Assembly: GCA_002354655.1 (NCBI GenBank)
Contig: DELY01000003.1
Coordinates: forward strand, 238,635 to 302,634
Reading direction: 5' to 3'
DNA from: Pseudomonas sp. UBA2684
GTDB lineage: Bacteria; Pseudomonadota; Gammaproteobacteria; Pseudomonadales; Pseudomonadaceae
DNA length: 64,000 nucleotides
This document shows, piece after piece, positions 1 through 9,452 of this stretch (position 1 is its first letter; every line of letters begins with the position of its first letter). The notes beneath the pieces are model-generated. The model made no database searches, was not told the DNA's origin, and saw only the letters and a program-made list of their open reading frames with translations. The position numbers were made by a program, and so were the translations under genes.

Positions 1-1042
1 CTTTATCGACGTCGGTGGTGCCGGCTTTTTCCACCGCCTGGGCCCACATATGGATGCCGACGTAGGTGGCTTCCATCGGGTCGTTGGTCACGGCTTTGTC
101 CGCGCCCGGCAGGTTCTTGGCCTTGGCGTAGGCCTTCCACTTGGCGACGAACTCGGTGTTGACCGGGTTTTCCACCGACTGGAAGTAGTTCCACGCGGCG
201 AGGTGGCCGACCAGCGGCTTGGTGTCGATGCCGCGCAGTTCTTCTTCACCCACGGAGAAGGCCACGACCGGTACGTCGGTGGCTTCCAGGCCCTGGTTGG
301 CCAGTTCCTTGTAGAACGGCACGTTGGAGTCGCCGTTGACGGTGGAGATCACGGCGGTTTTGCCGCCGGCGGAGAACTTCTTGATGTTGGCGACGATGGT
401 TTGATAGTCGCTATGACCGAACGGGGTGTAGACCTCTTCGATGTCTTTTTCGGCCACGCCCTTGCTGATCAGGAAGGCGCGCAGGATCTTGTTGGTGGTG
501 CGCGGGTAGACGTAGTCGGTGCCGAGCAGGAAGTAGCGCTTGGCGGCGCCGCCGTCTTCGCTCATCAGGTACTCGACCGCCGGGATGGCCTGCTGGTTTG
601 GCGCAGCGCCGGTGTAGAAGACGTTCGGCGACAGCTCTTCGCCTTCGTATTGCACCGGGTAGAACAGCAGGCCGTTGAGCTCTTCATAGACCGGCAGCAC
701 GGATTTGCGCGACACGCTGGTCCAGCAGCCGAAGGTCACGTCGACCTTGTCCTGGGTCAGCAACTGGCGACCGCGTTCGGCGAACAGCGGCCAGTTCGAG
801 GCCGGGTCGACCACCACTGGCTCCAGCTGCTTGCCGAGTACGCCGCCCTTGGCGTTGATTTCGTCGATGGTCATCAACGCCATGTCCTTCAGCGAAGTTT
901 CCGAGATGGCCATGGTGCCGGACAGCGAGTGCAGGATGCCGACCTTGATGGTCTCGGCGGCTTGCAGCGTGTAAGGGAACAGACCGCTGAGCAGCAATGC
1001 GCTGGCGGCAATTGTCGACTTCAGAAAAGGACGGCGTTTCAT
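1..1042 (-). CDS. urtA: Urea ABC transporter substrate-binding protein UrtA (3' end outside window)
   Basis: Periplasmic binding protein of the UrtABCDE urea uptake system. The visible ~347 residues begin with a cleavable signal containing a Tat-like twin-arginine motif (KRRPFLKS) and a hydrophobic stretch ending near LQAAE. The mature part reads IKVGILHSLSGTMAISE, then VTFGCWTSVSRKSVLPV and FYPVQYEGEE, which are typical of UrtA/FmdD type I periplasmic binding folds rather than of branched amino-acid binders. The start at 1042 is the first ATG before the signal peptide. The frame runs off the left edge, so the C-terminus and the permease genes expected downstream are not visible. The family is clear; the substrate (urea versus short amides) is inferred from similarity to UrtA. 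Confidence 0.93.
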   Translation of the reverse strand, partial: MKRRPFLKSTIAASALLLSGLFPYTLQAAETIKVGILHSLSGTMAISETSLKDMALMTIDEINAKGGVLGKQLEPVVVDPASNWPLFAERGRQLLTQDKVDVTFGCWTSVSRKSVLPVYEELNGLLFYPVQYEGEELSPNVFYTGAAPNQQAIPAVEYLMSEDGGAAKRYFLLGTDYVYPRTTNKILRAFLISKGVAEKDIEEVYTPFGHSDYQTIVANIKKFSAGGKTAVISTVNGDSNVPFYKELANQGLEATDVPVVAFSVGEEELRGIDTKPLVGHLAAWNYFQSVENPVNTEFVAKWKAYAKAKNLPGADKAVTNDPMEATYVGIHMWAQAVEKAGTTDVDK

Positions 1043-1216
1043 TGTTATGGCTCCATGCGCAACGGTTGGAAGAGACCTGAGGGTCGTCAGTCCAATGGCA
1101 GCATCCGTGCCAAGCGTGGCAAAGCCTTGTTTTAGAAGGCTTGCGCCTTTGTTGACTGGTTGTGCAGGTAGTGCGGCTGCGCCGCTTTGGTGCGCGGCCG
1201 CTGTGGCTGCGCCGCT

Positions 1217-1813
1217 TTAGAGCGACAGGTAGTTCTTCACCCCGGTGAAGATGATCTGCGCGGCCAGGGCGCAGACGAACAACCCCATCAGACGGCTGAC
1301 GATTTGCAGGCCCTGGTCGCCGAGCAGGCGCTCGAACTGGTTGGACAAATACAGCACCACGCCGACGGTGAGGCTGGCCAGGGCGATGGCCAGCACCGCC
1401 AGCAGCTTGTCGTTCCAGTGCGGTTGGCTGGCGCCCATCAACAGCAGCGCGCCGATGGTGCCGGGGCCGACGGTCAGTGGAATGGTCAGCGGCACGATGG
1501 TTACATCCTGCTGCACGGTTTCGCTTTGCACCGCCGACTTGCCCTGGGCCATGCCCAGCGCCGAGATGAACAGCACACTGCCGGCACCGATGCGGAAGGC
1601 GTCGATGGTGATGCCGAACAGAGTGAAGATGTGCTTGCCGAACAGGTACAGCAGCACGCTGGCGATCAGCACGCCGGTGGCGACCTTCCAGGCCAGCTTC
1701 TTGCGTTCCTTGACCGTGTAACCGCGGCTCAGGCCAATGAAGCAGGAGAGGACGAAGAACGGGCTGTAGAGCACCAATAACTTCAGATACAGACTGAACA
1801 GCTCGGACGACAT
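1217..1813 (-). CDS. MarC/YhgN-family integral membrane protein
   Basis: A 198-residue inner-membrane protein made of about six hydrophobic helices. Typical MarC-family stretches are visible: LVLYSPFFVLSCFIGLSRG in the first helix, then PLTIPLTVGPGTIGALL in the middle and QGLQIVSRLMGLFVCALAAQ near the end. MarC proteins were named for multiple antibiotic resistance but are not shown to export drugs, and the substrate is unknown. The ATG at 1813 (MSSELFSLYLK) is preferred over an upstream in-frame start because the first helix begins right after it, and a purine-rich GAAGAGACGAG lies upstream. It is transcribed separately from the ThiS-like gene on the other strand. The 174 bp towards urtA hold a duplicated GC-rich motif (GCGGCTGCGCCGC) but no gene. 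Confidence 0.85.
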   Translation of the reverse strand: MSSELFSLYLKLLVLYSPFFVLSCFIGLSRGYTVKERKKLAWKVATGVLIASVLLYLFGKHIFTLFGITIDAFRIGAGSVLFISALGMAQGKSAVQSETVQQDVTIVPLTIPLTVGPGTIGALLLMGASQPHWNDKLLAVLAIALASLTVGVVLYLSNQFERLLGDQGLQIVSRLMGLFVCALAAQIIFTGVKNYLSL

Positions 1814-2052
1814 GGCGTGGACTCGTCTCTTCGGCAGGGCGGTGGGCTGAGTGTAGAAGCAAGCCGACCTTGTGCCGTGCCGCTGCTCCTTCGTGGGGCA
1901 GTATGATCCGGGATTGGCGGCACGATCTCCAGTGCCTGACGCGGCAAATTCGCCGGTGCGCGGCGCCGACCGTTTGGCGTGTCGGCGCAACCGTGCGCAG
2001 TGGATCGGCTATACCTGTTGCGCGAGTGTTGGTTTGCCGCACGGAGCCGCCC

Positions 2053-2322
2053 ATGGCGCGCATCAGCTTTACCCCCAACCTGCAGCGTCACCTCGACGTG
2101 GCCACGCATGCGGTCAGCGGCCGCACGGTCGCTGCCGCACTAGCCGAGGTCTTCGCCGCCAACCCCCGGCTGCGCAGTTACCTGCTGGATGATCAGGGCC
2201 GCGTGCGCCAGCATGTGGCGATTTTCGTCGATGCCGAGCCGATCGGCGACCGTCGACAGTTGAGCGACCAAGTCGGCGCCAGCAGCGAGATCTATGTGGT
2301 GCAGGCGCTGTCCGGTGGCTGA
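2053..2322 (+). CDS. Small ThiS/MoaD-family ubiquitin-like sulfur carrier
   Basis: An 89-residue protein (MARISFTPNLQRHLDV...) of the beta-grasp ThiS/MoaD type, ending in the exposed Gly-Gly tail (VVQALSGG) that is adenylated and thiocarboxylated in this family. It begins at the ATG at 2053; the reading frame is open further upstream, but the fold starts here. It lies 17 bp before the BNR-repeat gene and is probably cotranscribed with it. It is not next to thiamine or molybdopterin genes, so it is unlikely to be the housekeeping ThiS or MoaD. The sulfur acceptor is unknown. The fold and the GG tail are seen; sulfur transfer is inferred. Confidence 0.75.
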   Translation: MARISFTPNLQRHLDVATHAVSGRTVAAALAEVFAANPRLRSYLLDDQGRVRQHVAIFVDAEPIGDRRQLSDQVGASSEIYVVQALSGG

Positions 2323-2339
2323 ATAGTCAGGAGACCATT

Positions 2340-3416
2340 ATGTCGGATGAGCTTTTCGTGGCCACGCGCAAGGGCCTGCTCACCTTTCTGCGCAGCGGCG
2401 GGCAGTGGCGCCTCGCCCGCCGCGCGTTTCTCGGCGAGCCGGTGAGCATGCTGTTGCTCGACCGGCGCGACGGCGGCCTGTATGCGGCCCTGCACCTTGG
2501 CCATTTCGGCCCCAAACTGTGGCGCTCGCTGGACTCCGGGCAGAGCTGGCAAGAACTCGCCGCGCCGGCGTTCCCCGTCTCGAGCGAGGCCGATGGGCCA
2601 TCGGTGGCGATGATTTGGTCGCTGGAAAGCGGCGGTGCGGATCAACCCGCAACGCTGTGGGCCGGCACCATTCCAGGGGCATTGTTCCGTTCGAGCGATC
2701 GGGGCGAGTCCTGGCAGTTGAACGAGGCGCTGTGGCAACGCCCAGAGCGGGCGCAGTGGTTCGGCGGCGGCTACGACCAGCCGGGCATTCACTCGATTTG
2801 TGTCGACCCGCGTGACAGCGCGCGGCTCCGGGTAGCGGTGTCCTGTGGCGGTGTCTGGTGCAGCGAGGACGCCGGCGCAAGCTGGGCCTGCCGTACCCAG
2901 GGCATGCGCGCGGCCTATATGCCGGAGGAACTGGCGCAAACCCCGGAGATTCAGGACCCGCATCGCATGGTCGCGTGCCCGGCCGCTCCGGATAGCCTGT
3001 GGGTGCAGCACCACAACGGGATTTTCCACAGCACCGACGGCGCCGCGCATTGGCAGGAAATCCGCGAGGCCGGGCCATCGACCTTCGGCTTCGCGGTGGC
3101 CGTGCACCCGCATGATCCGGCGACGGCCTGGTTTGTGCCGGCGGTCAAGGACGAATGCCGGGTACCGGTGGAGCAGCGCCTGGTGGTCACCCGCACCCGC
3201 GATGCGGGGCACAGTTTCGAGGTGTTGAGTACGGGGTTACCGCAGGCGGATTGCTTCGATCTGGTCTATCGCCATGGTCTGCAGGTCGATGCCAGCGGCC
3301 GCTGCCTGGCGCTGGGCTCGACCACCGGGCATCTGTGGCTGTCGGACGATCAGGGCGACAGCTGGCAGGCGCTGGCCGGCAACCTGCCGCCTATCTATGC
3401 CCTGTGCTTTGCCTGA
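2340..3416 (+). CDS. BNR/Asp-box repeat beta-propeller protein (sialidase-like fold)
   Basis: A 358-residue protein with repeated Asp-box motifs (S-x-D-x-G-x-x-W): SLDSGQSW, SSDRGESW, SEDAGASW, STDGAAHW, TRDAGHSF and SDDQGDSW. They are spaced as in a six-bladed beta-propeller like sialidases and VPS10/Ycf48-type proteins. No signal peptide is visible, so it is probably cytoplasmic, and a true sialidase activity is doubtful. A good ribosome site (AGGAG) precedes the ATG at 2340. It follows a ThiS/MoaD-like gene by 17 bp, which suggests the pair act together, perhaps as carrier and target or scaffold. The fold is supported by the repeats; the function is unknown. Confidence 0.8.
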   Translation: MSDELFVATRKGLLTFLRSGGQWRLARRAFLGEPVSMLLLDRRDGGLYAALHLGHFGPKLWRSLDSGQSWQELAAPAFPVSSEADGPSVAMIWSLESGGADQPATLWAGTIPGALFRSSDRGESWQLNEALWQRPERAQWFGGGYDQPGIHSICVDPRDSARLRVAVSCGGVWCSEDAGASWACRTQGMRAAYMPEELAQTPEIQDPHRMVACPAAPDSLWVQHHNGIFHSTDGAAHWQEIREAGPSTFGFAVAVHPHDPATAWFVPAVKDECRVPVEQRLVVTRTRDAGHSFEVLSTGLPQADCFDLVYRHGLQVDASGRCLALGSTTGHLWLSDDQGDSWQALAGNLPPIYALCFA

Positions 3417-3428
3417 AATACCTACCGG

Positions 3429-6206
3429 TCAGGACGGCAGAGCGTCGCGTTGGCGGCGGTTTTCCCGTTCGGCGATCCAGTACTCGACCAGTTCGCGCAG
3501 CTGCGACAGCTCCACCGGCTTGGCCATGTGGCCATCCATGCCGACCTGCTTGGCGCGCTCCTTGTGTTCGCTGAGGATGTGCGCGGTCAAGGCCACCACT
3601 GGCGTGCGGTCGCGCTGCTCGGCCGCTTCCCAGGCGCGCAGTTGTTCGGTGGCGGAGAACCCGTCGAGCACCGGCATTTCGCAGTCCATCAACACCAGGT
3701 CGTAGTGCTGCGCTTTCATCGCGTTGAGCGCTTCTTCGCCGTTGCTGGCAGTGTCCGGTTGCAGGTTGAGCTTGCCGAGCATGCCGCGGATCACCTTGGT
3801 CGAGATGCTGTTGTCTTCGGCCACCAGGATGCGGAAATCGCTGGGCGCGCTCAGCGGTGCGCTGACGGTGGGGCTGAACAGCGTCGAGTGACCGTTGCCG
3901 CGCTGCGCCAGTTCGTCGGCCAGGGTGGCTTTGAGGGTATAGCCGGCCACCGGTTTGGCGAGGATGCGCTTGATCCCGGCATTGCGCGCGATGATCTTAC
4001 TCGGCGCATTGCTGATGCCGGTGAGCATGACCAGCAGAATGTCATGGTTGAGACTCGGGTCTTCCTTGATCTTCGCCGCCAGCTGCATGCCGGTCATCCC
4101 CGGCATGTCCTGATCGAGCAGCACCACATCGAAGTATTCACGCAGGTGCGCCTTGGTGCGCAGCAGGGCCAGCGCTTCCTTGCCGGACGGCACGGCGCTG
4201 ACGTTCAGGCCCCAGGCGCTGCATTGCTGCACCAGCACCTTGCGGCAGGTGTCGTTGTCGTCGACCACCAGCAGACGCGCGCCTTGTAGCGGTCCATCGA
4301 GGTCGGCGGTCGGATGTTGCAGGCGTTCGCTGTCCAGCGGCAGGGTCAGCCACAGGGTCGAACCCTGGTTGCCGCCGCTCTGGATGCCGAACTCGCCGTC
4401 CATCAAGCGCACCAGTTGGCGGGCGATGATCAGGCCGAGACGGCCGCCGAGTTTGGTCGCGGCGAGGAAATCCTTGCTGTGCAGTTCGGCGTTGAGCAGG
4501 GCATCGCGTTCGCTGGCTTTCAGCGGCCGGCCGCTGTCCTGCACGGCGATCCGCAGGCGCGGTGTGTCGCTGCTGCTGTCGAGCGCCACCACCAGCAGGA
4601 TTTCACCCTCGTCGGTCTGCTTGAAGGCGTTATCGAGCAGGCTCAGCAGGGTCTGGCGCAGGCGCGTGGGGTCGCCGCTGATCACCCGTGGCACTTGCGG
4701 CTGCATAAAGCTGATCAGCTCGACCTTCTGCTGTTCGGCCTTGGCGCGGAAGATGTCCAGGCAGTCTTCGATCAGCGCGTTGAGGTCGAACTGCACATCG
4801 TCCAGTTCGATCTGCCCGGACTCCAGCTTGGAAATGTCGAGAATTTCGTTGATCAGGGTCAGCAGCTCGTTGCCCGAGCTGTGGATGGTCTGCACGTAGT
4901 CGCGCTGTTTGGCCGACAGCGGGGTGCCGAGCAGCAGTTCAGTCATGCCCAGCACGCCGTTCATCGGCGTGCGGATTTCGTGGCTGATCTTGGCGAGGAA
5001 TTCGGCTTTGGCTTTCAGTTCGGCAGAGCTGGCGGCGAGGGCGCGGCTGGTGCTGAATTCGTCCTGGACGATGCGCCGCTGGCGTTCGCTCAGCGCCATG
5101 CTGAGGATAAAACCGCTGAACACGGTGCTGGCCAGCAAGCCGTAGGCCAGCCAGTCGGTTTGCACCGACCAGTAGCCGAACAAGACCGGCAGCGCGCCGA
5201 TGAAGGCCGCGCAAAAAATCAGCAGGGCGGCGCTGAACAGCCGCGCCGGTAAATAACCATGCTGCCAGTGATACAGGGCCACCAGCAGAATGCTCAGGCC
5301 GGTAATCGCTGCGAGCAGGTACACCAGTTGGTTGAACTGTAGGTTGGTGGCGATCAGCAGCACCACGCAGACCCCGCTAATCAGGATGATTTCGCCAATC
5401 AGCAGACGCGACAGCGGTGTGCTCGGGCAGACCCTGCGGAAGAAGCTGGCGGTGAACGCCAGGGCGCAGAGCATGGTCAGCAGCATCGACAGGTTGGCGA
5501 TCTGCGGTTGCAGGGTTTGCCAGTCGCCGAGCCATGGCGTGCTGATGCCCAGCAGGTTGAGTGCCGCGGCCAGCAGGCCGGCTTGTGTCGCCGCCAGCCA
5601 CAGGCCGCTGGGCGCGCGGGTGTAGGCGAAACGTACGAGGTTATACGCCACCAGCATGCCGAGGCCGCCAAACAGCAGGCCGAACAGCAAGGGTCGCTTG
5701 TCGTCGGCGGCCATGGCGCTGGCGCTTTGCAGGCTGATGGTCGGGCGCAGGGCGTGTTCGGAAGCCAGGCGCAGGTAGAGGTCCAATGGCGCGTCGGTCT
5801 GTGGCAGCGGCAGGAGGAAATCGCGGCTGGCCAGCGGGCGGCTGGAGAAGGGCAGCTTGCTGCCGGTGCGGGTGTGGGTGAGCAGCTCGTCGCCGTTCAG
5901 CAGGTAAAGGTCGAGGTAGGCCAGGTACGGGGCAAATACGCGCAGCAGTTGGGATTCGGTGTTGGCCGGTAAGCGGTAATGCAGCCACAGGGCGGTTTCG
6001 TTGCCGGAGGTGTAGAGCCGGGTCAGGTCGGTCGGCACGAACTGTCCGCGGTAGCGCGGCGAACGGATGTCAGCCAGTTGCAGTGCGGCGTCGGTTTCGC
6101 TCAAGGCGGACCACCCGGCAGCCTGGGCAGCCTGTGCGGGCAAGAGCAGTAGCGCCGTCAGCGCAAGGCCGAAAAACAATCCAGTGGCAATCCTGAGCCG
6201 GCGCAC
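3429..6206 (-). CDS. retS: Hybrid sensor histidine kinase RetS
   Basis: A 925-residue membrane hybrid kinase. Order: signal peptide (to about residue 27), periplasmic 7TMR-DISMED2 sensor domain (to ~165), seven transmembrane helices (~165-370), HisKA with KISHEIRTPMNG (His409), an ATPase domain with an atypical N-box (LLDNAFKQTDEGE), then two receiver domains with Asp698 (VVLLDQDMPG) and Asp841 (LVLMDCEMPV). This layout and the place next to purD match RetS, which binds and inhibits GacS and so switches between acute and biofilm lifestyles. The GTG at 6206 is chosen because AAGGGA lies 8-9 bp upstream and the signal peptide starts at once; an in-frame ATG at 6272 would put the start inside the purD terminator. 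Identity rests on architecture and synteny. Confidence 0.9.
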   Translation of the reverse strand: MRRLRIATGLFFGLALTALLLLPAQAAQAAGWSALSETDAALQLADIRSPRYRGQFVPTDLTRLYTSGNETALWLHYRLPANTESQLLRVFAPYLAYLDLYLLNGDELLTHTRTGSKLPFSSRPLASRDFLLPLPQTDAPLDLYLRLASEHALRPTISLQSASAMAADDKRPLLFGLLFGGLGMLVAYNLVRFAYTRAPSGLWLAATQAGLLAAALNLLGISTPWLGDWQTLQPQIANLSMLLTMLCALAFTASFFRRVCPSTPLSRLLIGEIILISGVCVVLLIATNLQFNQLVYLLAAITGLSILLVALYHWQHGYLPARLFSAALLIFCAAFIGALPVLFGYWSVQTDWLAYGLLASTVFSGFILSMALSERQRRIVQDEFSTSRALAASSAELKAKAEFLAKISHEIRTPMNGVLGMTELLLGTPLSAKQRDYVQTIHSSGNELLTLINEILDISKLESGQIELDDVQFDLNALIEDCLDIFRAKAEQQKVELISFMQPQVPRVISGDPTRLRQTLLSLLDNAFKQTDEGEILLVVALDSSSDTPRLRIAVQDSGRPLKASERDALLNAELHSKDFLAATKLGGRLGLIIARQLVRLMDGEFGIQSGGNQGSTLWLTLPLDSERLQHPTADLDGPLQGARLLVVDDNDTCRKVLVQQCSAWGLNVSAVPSGKEALALLRTKAHLREYFDVVLLDQDMPGMTGMQLAAKIKEDPSLNHDILLVMLTGISNAPSKIIARNAGIKRILAKPVAGYTLKATLADELAQRGNGHSTLFSPTVSAPLSAPSDFRILVAEDNSISTKVIRGMLGKLNLQPDTASNGEEALNAMKAQHYDLVLMDCEMPVLDGFSATEQLRAWEAAEQRDRTPVVALTAHILSEHKERAKQVGMDGHMAKPVELSQLRELVEYWIAERENRRQRDALPS

Positions 6207-6267
6207 GGTGAATTCCCTTCGAAGGTGAGTGGCCGGATTATAGCCAAGCCGATGTGTAGCGGAATAT

Positions 6268-6297
6268 GACAAAGGCGGCCATCAGGCCGCCTTTGTC
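6268..6297 (-). terminator. Terminator-like hairpin after purD
   Basis: A perfect 13-bp inverted repeat (GACAAAGGCGGCC / GGCCGCCTTTGTC) with a 4-nt loop, lying 22 bp beyond the purD stop and 60 bp before the retS start. It lacks a long U-tail, but the lower stem is A/T-rich. It likely separates purD transcription from retS. Confidence 0.65.
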
Positions 6298-6319
6298 GAG
6301 TTTTACCGCTTATTTAGCG

Positions 6320-7612
6320 TCAATCTTCTCCGCGTTCGCGGGCAATGGCGCGATAACCGATGTCATTGCGGTAGAAACAGCCGTTCCAGCGGATTTTCTC
6401 CGCCAGGCGGTAGGCCTGCTGCTGGGCTTCCTCGACCGTACGACCGATGGCGGTGGCGCACAGTACACGGCCGCCTGCGGTGACCACCTGGCCTGCCGCA
6501 TTCAGCGCGGTACCGGCGTGGAACACCTTGCCGTCGAGTTGCGCGGCGGCGTCCAGGCCTTCGATCACGTCACCCTTGGCGTAGTCGGCCGGGTAGCCGC
6601 CGGCGGCGATCACCACGCCCACCGTCGGGCGCGGGTCCCAGGTCGCTTCGACCTTGTCCAGCGCCTTGGCCAGGGCGGCTTCGACCAGCAGCACCAGGGA
6701 GCTTTCGAGACGCACCATGATCGGCTGGGTTTCCGGGTCGCCGAAGCGGCAGTTGAACTCGATGACTTTCGGCTTGCCGGCCTTGTCGATCATCAGTCCG
6801 GCGTAGAGGAAACCGGTGTAGACGTTGCCTTCGGCAGCCATGCCGCGCACGGTCGGGTAGATCACTTCGTCCATCACCCGCTTGTGCACGTCGGCGGTGA
6901 CCACCGGGGCTGGCGAATAAGCGCCCATGCCGCCGGTGTTCGGGCCGGTATCGGCATCGCCGACGCGCTTGTGGTCCTGGCTGGTGGCCATCGGCAGCAC
7001 GTTCTCGCCGTCGACCATGACGATAAAGCTGGCTTCTTCGCCGTCGAGGAATTCTTCGATCACCACGCGCGAGCCCGCTTCGCCAAAGGCATTGCCGGCG
7101 AGCATATCGCGCACGGCGTCTTCGGCCTCAACCAGGGTCATGGCGACGATCACGCCTTTACCGGCGGCCAGGCCGTCAGCCTTGATCACGATCGGCGCGC
7201 CGACCTTTTGCAGGTAGGCCAGGGCCGGTTCGACTTCGGTGAAGTTCTGGTAGTCGGCGGTGGGGATGTTCTGGCGGGCGAGGAAGTCCTTGGTAAAGGC
7301 CTTGGAGCCTTCCAACTGGGCGGCGGCGGCGGTAGGACCGAAGATGTCCAGCTTGCGGGTGCGGAACAGGTCGACCACACCTTTAACCAGCGGCGCTTCC
7401 GGGCCGACGATGGTCAGTTGCACGTTCTGCTCGGCGAAATCGGCCAACTGCTCGATGGCCAGTACGTCGATGGCGACGTTCTCGCACTTGGGCTCAACGG
7501 CGGTGCCGGCGTTGCCCGGGGCGACGAAGACTTTCTCGACGCGCTTGTCCTGCGCCACTTTCCAGGCCAGGGCGTGTTCACGACCGCCGCTACCGATGAT
7601 CAATACGTTCAT
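6320..7612 (-). CDS. purD: Phosphoribosylamine-glycine ligase (GAR synthetase)
   Basis: PurD joins glycine to 5-phosphoribosylamine with ATP in the second step of purine synthesis. The 430-residue protein starts MNVLIIGSGGREHALAWK, the nucleotide-fold hallmark of PurD. It continues with ATP-grasp motifs: KADGLAAGKGV (~144), VIEEFLDGEEASF, the GPNTGGMGAYSP segment (~220) and EFNCRFGDPETQPI (~285). Length is typical. It lies downstream of purH on the same strand with a 197-bp gap that contains repeats and a large hairpin, so the two may be processed or regulated separately. A terminator-like hairpin follows the stop. Confidence 0.98.
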   Translation of the reverse strand: MNVLIIGSGGREHALAWKVAQDKRVEKVFVAPGNAGTAVEPKCENVAIDVLAIEQLADFAEQNVQLTIVGPEAPLVKGVVDLFRTRKLDIFGPTAAAAQLEGSKAFTKDFLARQNIPTADYQNFTEVEPALAYLQKVGAPIVIKADGLAAGKGVIVAMTLVEAEDAVRDMLAGNAFGEAGSRVVIEEFLDGEEASFIVMVDGENVLPMATSQDHKRVGDADTGPNTGGMGAYSPAPVVTADVHKRVMDEVIYPTVRGMAAEGNVYTGFLYAGLMIDKAGKPKVIEFNCRFGDPETQPIMVRLESSLVLLVEAALAKALDKVEATWDPRPTVGVVIAAGGYPADYAKGDVIEGLDAAAQLDGKVFHAGTALNAAGQVVTAGGRVLCATAIGRTVEEAQQQAYRLAEKIRWNGCFYRNDIGYRAIARERGED

Positions 7613-7645
7613 GTTTCTCTCCCAATGGAGGCCGGCGTATGGCCG

Positions 7646-7679
7646 TTTGGTGGATAAGCGAAGCGTTATCCACCCTACA
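7646..7679. repeat. Short palindromic repeat upstream of purD
   Basis: GTGGATAAGCGAAGCGTTATCCAC forms a near-perfect hairpin and is followed by CCTACA, the same kind of GTGG.../...CCACCCTAC element seen at 20074-20232. It is a common intergenic repeat type in pseudomonads. Confidence 0.5.
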
Positions 7680-7716
7680 AATTTCGAGGTCGCGATCGGG
7701 CTGGTAGATGCAAGGC

Positions 7717-7775
7717 GTCCGGCCCTTCACCCAGCGGAGTTGCCTTCTGGCAATGAGCATGGGGGAGGGCCGGAC
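7717..7775. repeat. Large hairpin in the purH-purD spacer
   Basis: Ends GTCCGGCCCT and AGGGCCGGAC pair perfectly across 59 bp, and an inner short hairpin (TTGCC/GGCAA) sits in the loop. Together with the preceding palindrome it fills the 197-bp spacer between purH and purD. It could be a repeat element, an mRNA processing site or a transcript-stabilising structure; nothing in the sequence decides between these. Confidence 0.5.
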
Positions 7776-7809
7776 AACGCCGCAGATGCCTGTCCGAGTG
7801 CGGCCGATT

Positions 7810-9417
7810 TTAGTGCCTAAAGTGACGCATGCCGGTGAACACCATGGCAATGCCCGCTTCGTCGGCGGCGGCGATCACTTCGGCGTCGCGCATCGAACCG
7901 CCCGGCTGGATCACCGCGGTGATGCCGTTGGCGGCGGCGTTGTCCAGGCCATCGCGGAACGGGAAGAAGGCGTCGGAGGCCATCACCGAGCCGGCGACTT
8001 GCAGGCCGGCGTGCTCGGCTTTGATCGCGGCGATCCGGGCGGAGTTGACGCGGCTCATCTGGCCGGCACCGACGCCGATGGTCTGGCGGCCCTTGGCGTA
8101 GACGATGGCGTTGGATTTGACGAACTTGGCCACTTTCCAGGCGAAGATCAGGTCATGGATTTCCTGCTCGCTCGGCGCGCGTTTAGTCACGATCTTCAGG
8201 TCTTCGGCGGTGATCATGCCGATGTCGCGGCTCTGTACCAGCAGGCCACCGTTGACCCGCTTGAAGTCCCAACCGGCGCTGCGCTCGGCCGGCCATTCGC
8301 CGCACTCGAGCAGGCGTACGTTGGCTTTGGCAGCGACCACAGCGCGGGCTTCGGCGCTGATTTTCGGCGCGATGATCACTTCGACGAACTGGCGCTCGAC
8401 GATGGCTTGGGCGGTGGCACCGTCCAGTTCGCGGTTGAAGGCGATAATGCCGCCAAACGCGGATTCGGTGTCGGTGGCGTAGGCCAGCTCGTAGGCCTGA
8501 CGGATGCCGCCTTCGCTGTCCAGAGCCACGGCCACGCCGCATGGGTTGGCGTGCTTGACGATGACGCAGGCCGGTTTGACGAAGCTCTTCACGCATTCCA
8601 GCGCGGCGTCGGTGTCTGCCACGTTGTTGAACGACAGCTCCTTGCCTTGCAGCTGGATGGCAGTGGCGACGCTGGCCTCGCCCTTCTGCGCTTCCACGTA
8701 GAACGCCGCACTCTGGTGCGGGTTCTCGCCGTAGCGCATTTCCTGGGCCTTGATGAACTGGCTGTTGAAGGTGCGCGGGAAGGCGCCGCGCTCTTCGGTG
8801 CTCAGGGTGTCGCGCGCCTGGTCGATGGTGCCCAGGTAGTTGGCGATCATGCCGTCGTAGGCGGCGGTGTGCTCGAAGGCTTTCAGCGCCAGGTCGAAGC
8901 GCTGGGCGTAGCTCAGGCCGCCGGCTTTCAGCGACTCGACGATGCCGGCGTAGTCGGAGGCAGAGACCACGATGGCCACGTCTTTGTGGTTCTTCGCGGC
9001 GCTGCGGACCATGGTCGGGCCGCCGATATCGATGTTCTCGATGGCGTCGGCCAGGTCACAGCCGGGCTTGGCCACGGTGGCGGCGAAGGGGTAGAGGTTG
9101 ACCGCGACCAGGTCGATCGGCTTGATGCCGTGCTGCTCCATCACCGCGCCGTCGAGGGCGCGACGGCCGAGGATGCCGCCGTGGATCTTCGGGTGCAGGG
9201 TCTTCACCCGACCGTCCATCATCTCCGGGAAGCCGGTGTAGTCGGCCACTTCCACAGCGGCGATGCCGTTGTCCTTGAGCAGCTTGTAAGTGCCGCCGGT
9301 GGAGAGAATTTCCACATTCAGGGCGACGAGCTCGCGGGCAAACTCGAGGATGCCGGTCTTGTCGGAAACACTGATCAAGGCGCGGCGAACGGGAAGGCGG
9401 GTGGTCTGGTCGGTCAT
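7810..9417 (-). CDS. purH: Bifunctional AICAR transformylase / IMP cyclohydrolase
   Basis: PurH carries out the last two steps of IMP synthesis. The 535-residue protein has the N-terminal MGS-like cyclohydrolase domain ([36 protein letters not shown]) and the C-terminal transformylase domain ([22 protein letters not shown] with the catalytic Lys-His; [39 protein letters not shown] at the end). The start at 9417 ([10 protein letters not shown]) is preferred from family length. Another in-frame ATG lies four codons upstream at 9429. Neither has a strong ribosome site. The start lies only 36 bp from the fis terminator, so the promoter must overlap that hairpin, or purH depends on read-through. 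Confidence 0.97.
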   Translation of the reverse strand: MTDQTTRLPVRRALISVSDKTGILEFARELVALNVEILSTGGTYKLLKDNGIAAVEVADYTGFPEMMDGRVKTLHPKIHGGILGRRALDGAVMEQHGIKPIDLVAVNLYPFAATVAKPGCDLADAIENIDIGGPTMVRSAAKNHKDVAIVVSASDYAGIVESLKAGGLSYAQRFDLALKAFEHTAAYDGMIANYLGTIDQARDTLSTEERGAFPRTFNSQFIKAQEMRYGENPHQSAAFYVEAQKGEASVATAIQLQGKELSFNNVADTDAALECVKSFVKPACVIVKHANPCGVAVALDSEGGIRQAYELAYATDTESAFGGIIAFNRELDGATAQAIVERQFVEVIIAPKISAEARAVVAAKANVRLLECGEWPAERSAGWDFKRVNGGLLVQSRDIGMITAEDLKIVTKRAPSEQEIHDLIFAWKVAKFVKSNAIVYAKGRQTIGVGAGQMSRVNSARIAAIKAEHAGLQVAGSVMASDAFFPFRDGLDNAAANGITAVIQPGGSMRDAEVIAAADEAGIAMVFTGMRHFRH

Positions 9418-9452
9418 TTCAGAATCCATCAGAGCAGGGTATTAGCAAAAAA

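Noticed and set aside
684-2078. 464-codon open frame on the minus strand across urtA and the MarC gene
   Set aside because: It is out of frame with both recognisable proteins and shows no domain; a GC-driven shadow.
6207-6272. Upstream in-frame extension of retS to an ATG at 6272
   Set aside because: The extra codons lie partly in the purD terminator hairpin and before the signal peptide; GTG at 6206 has a proper ribosome site.
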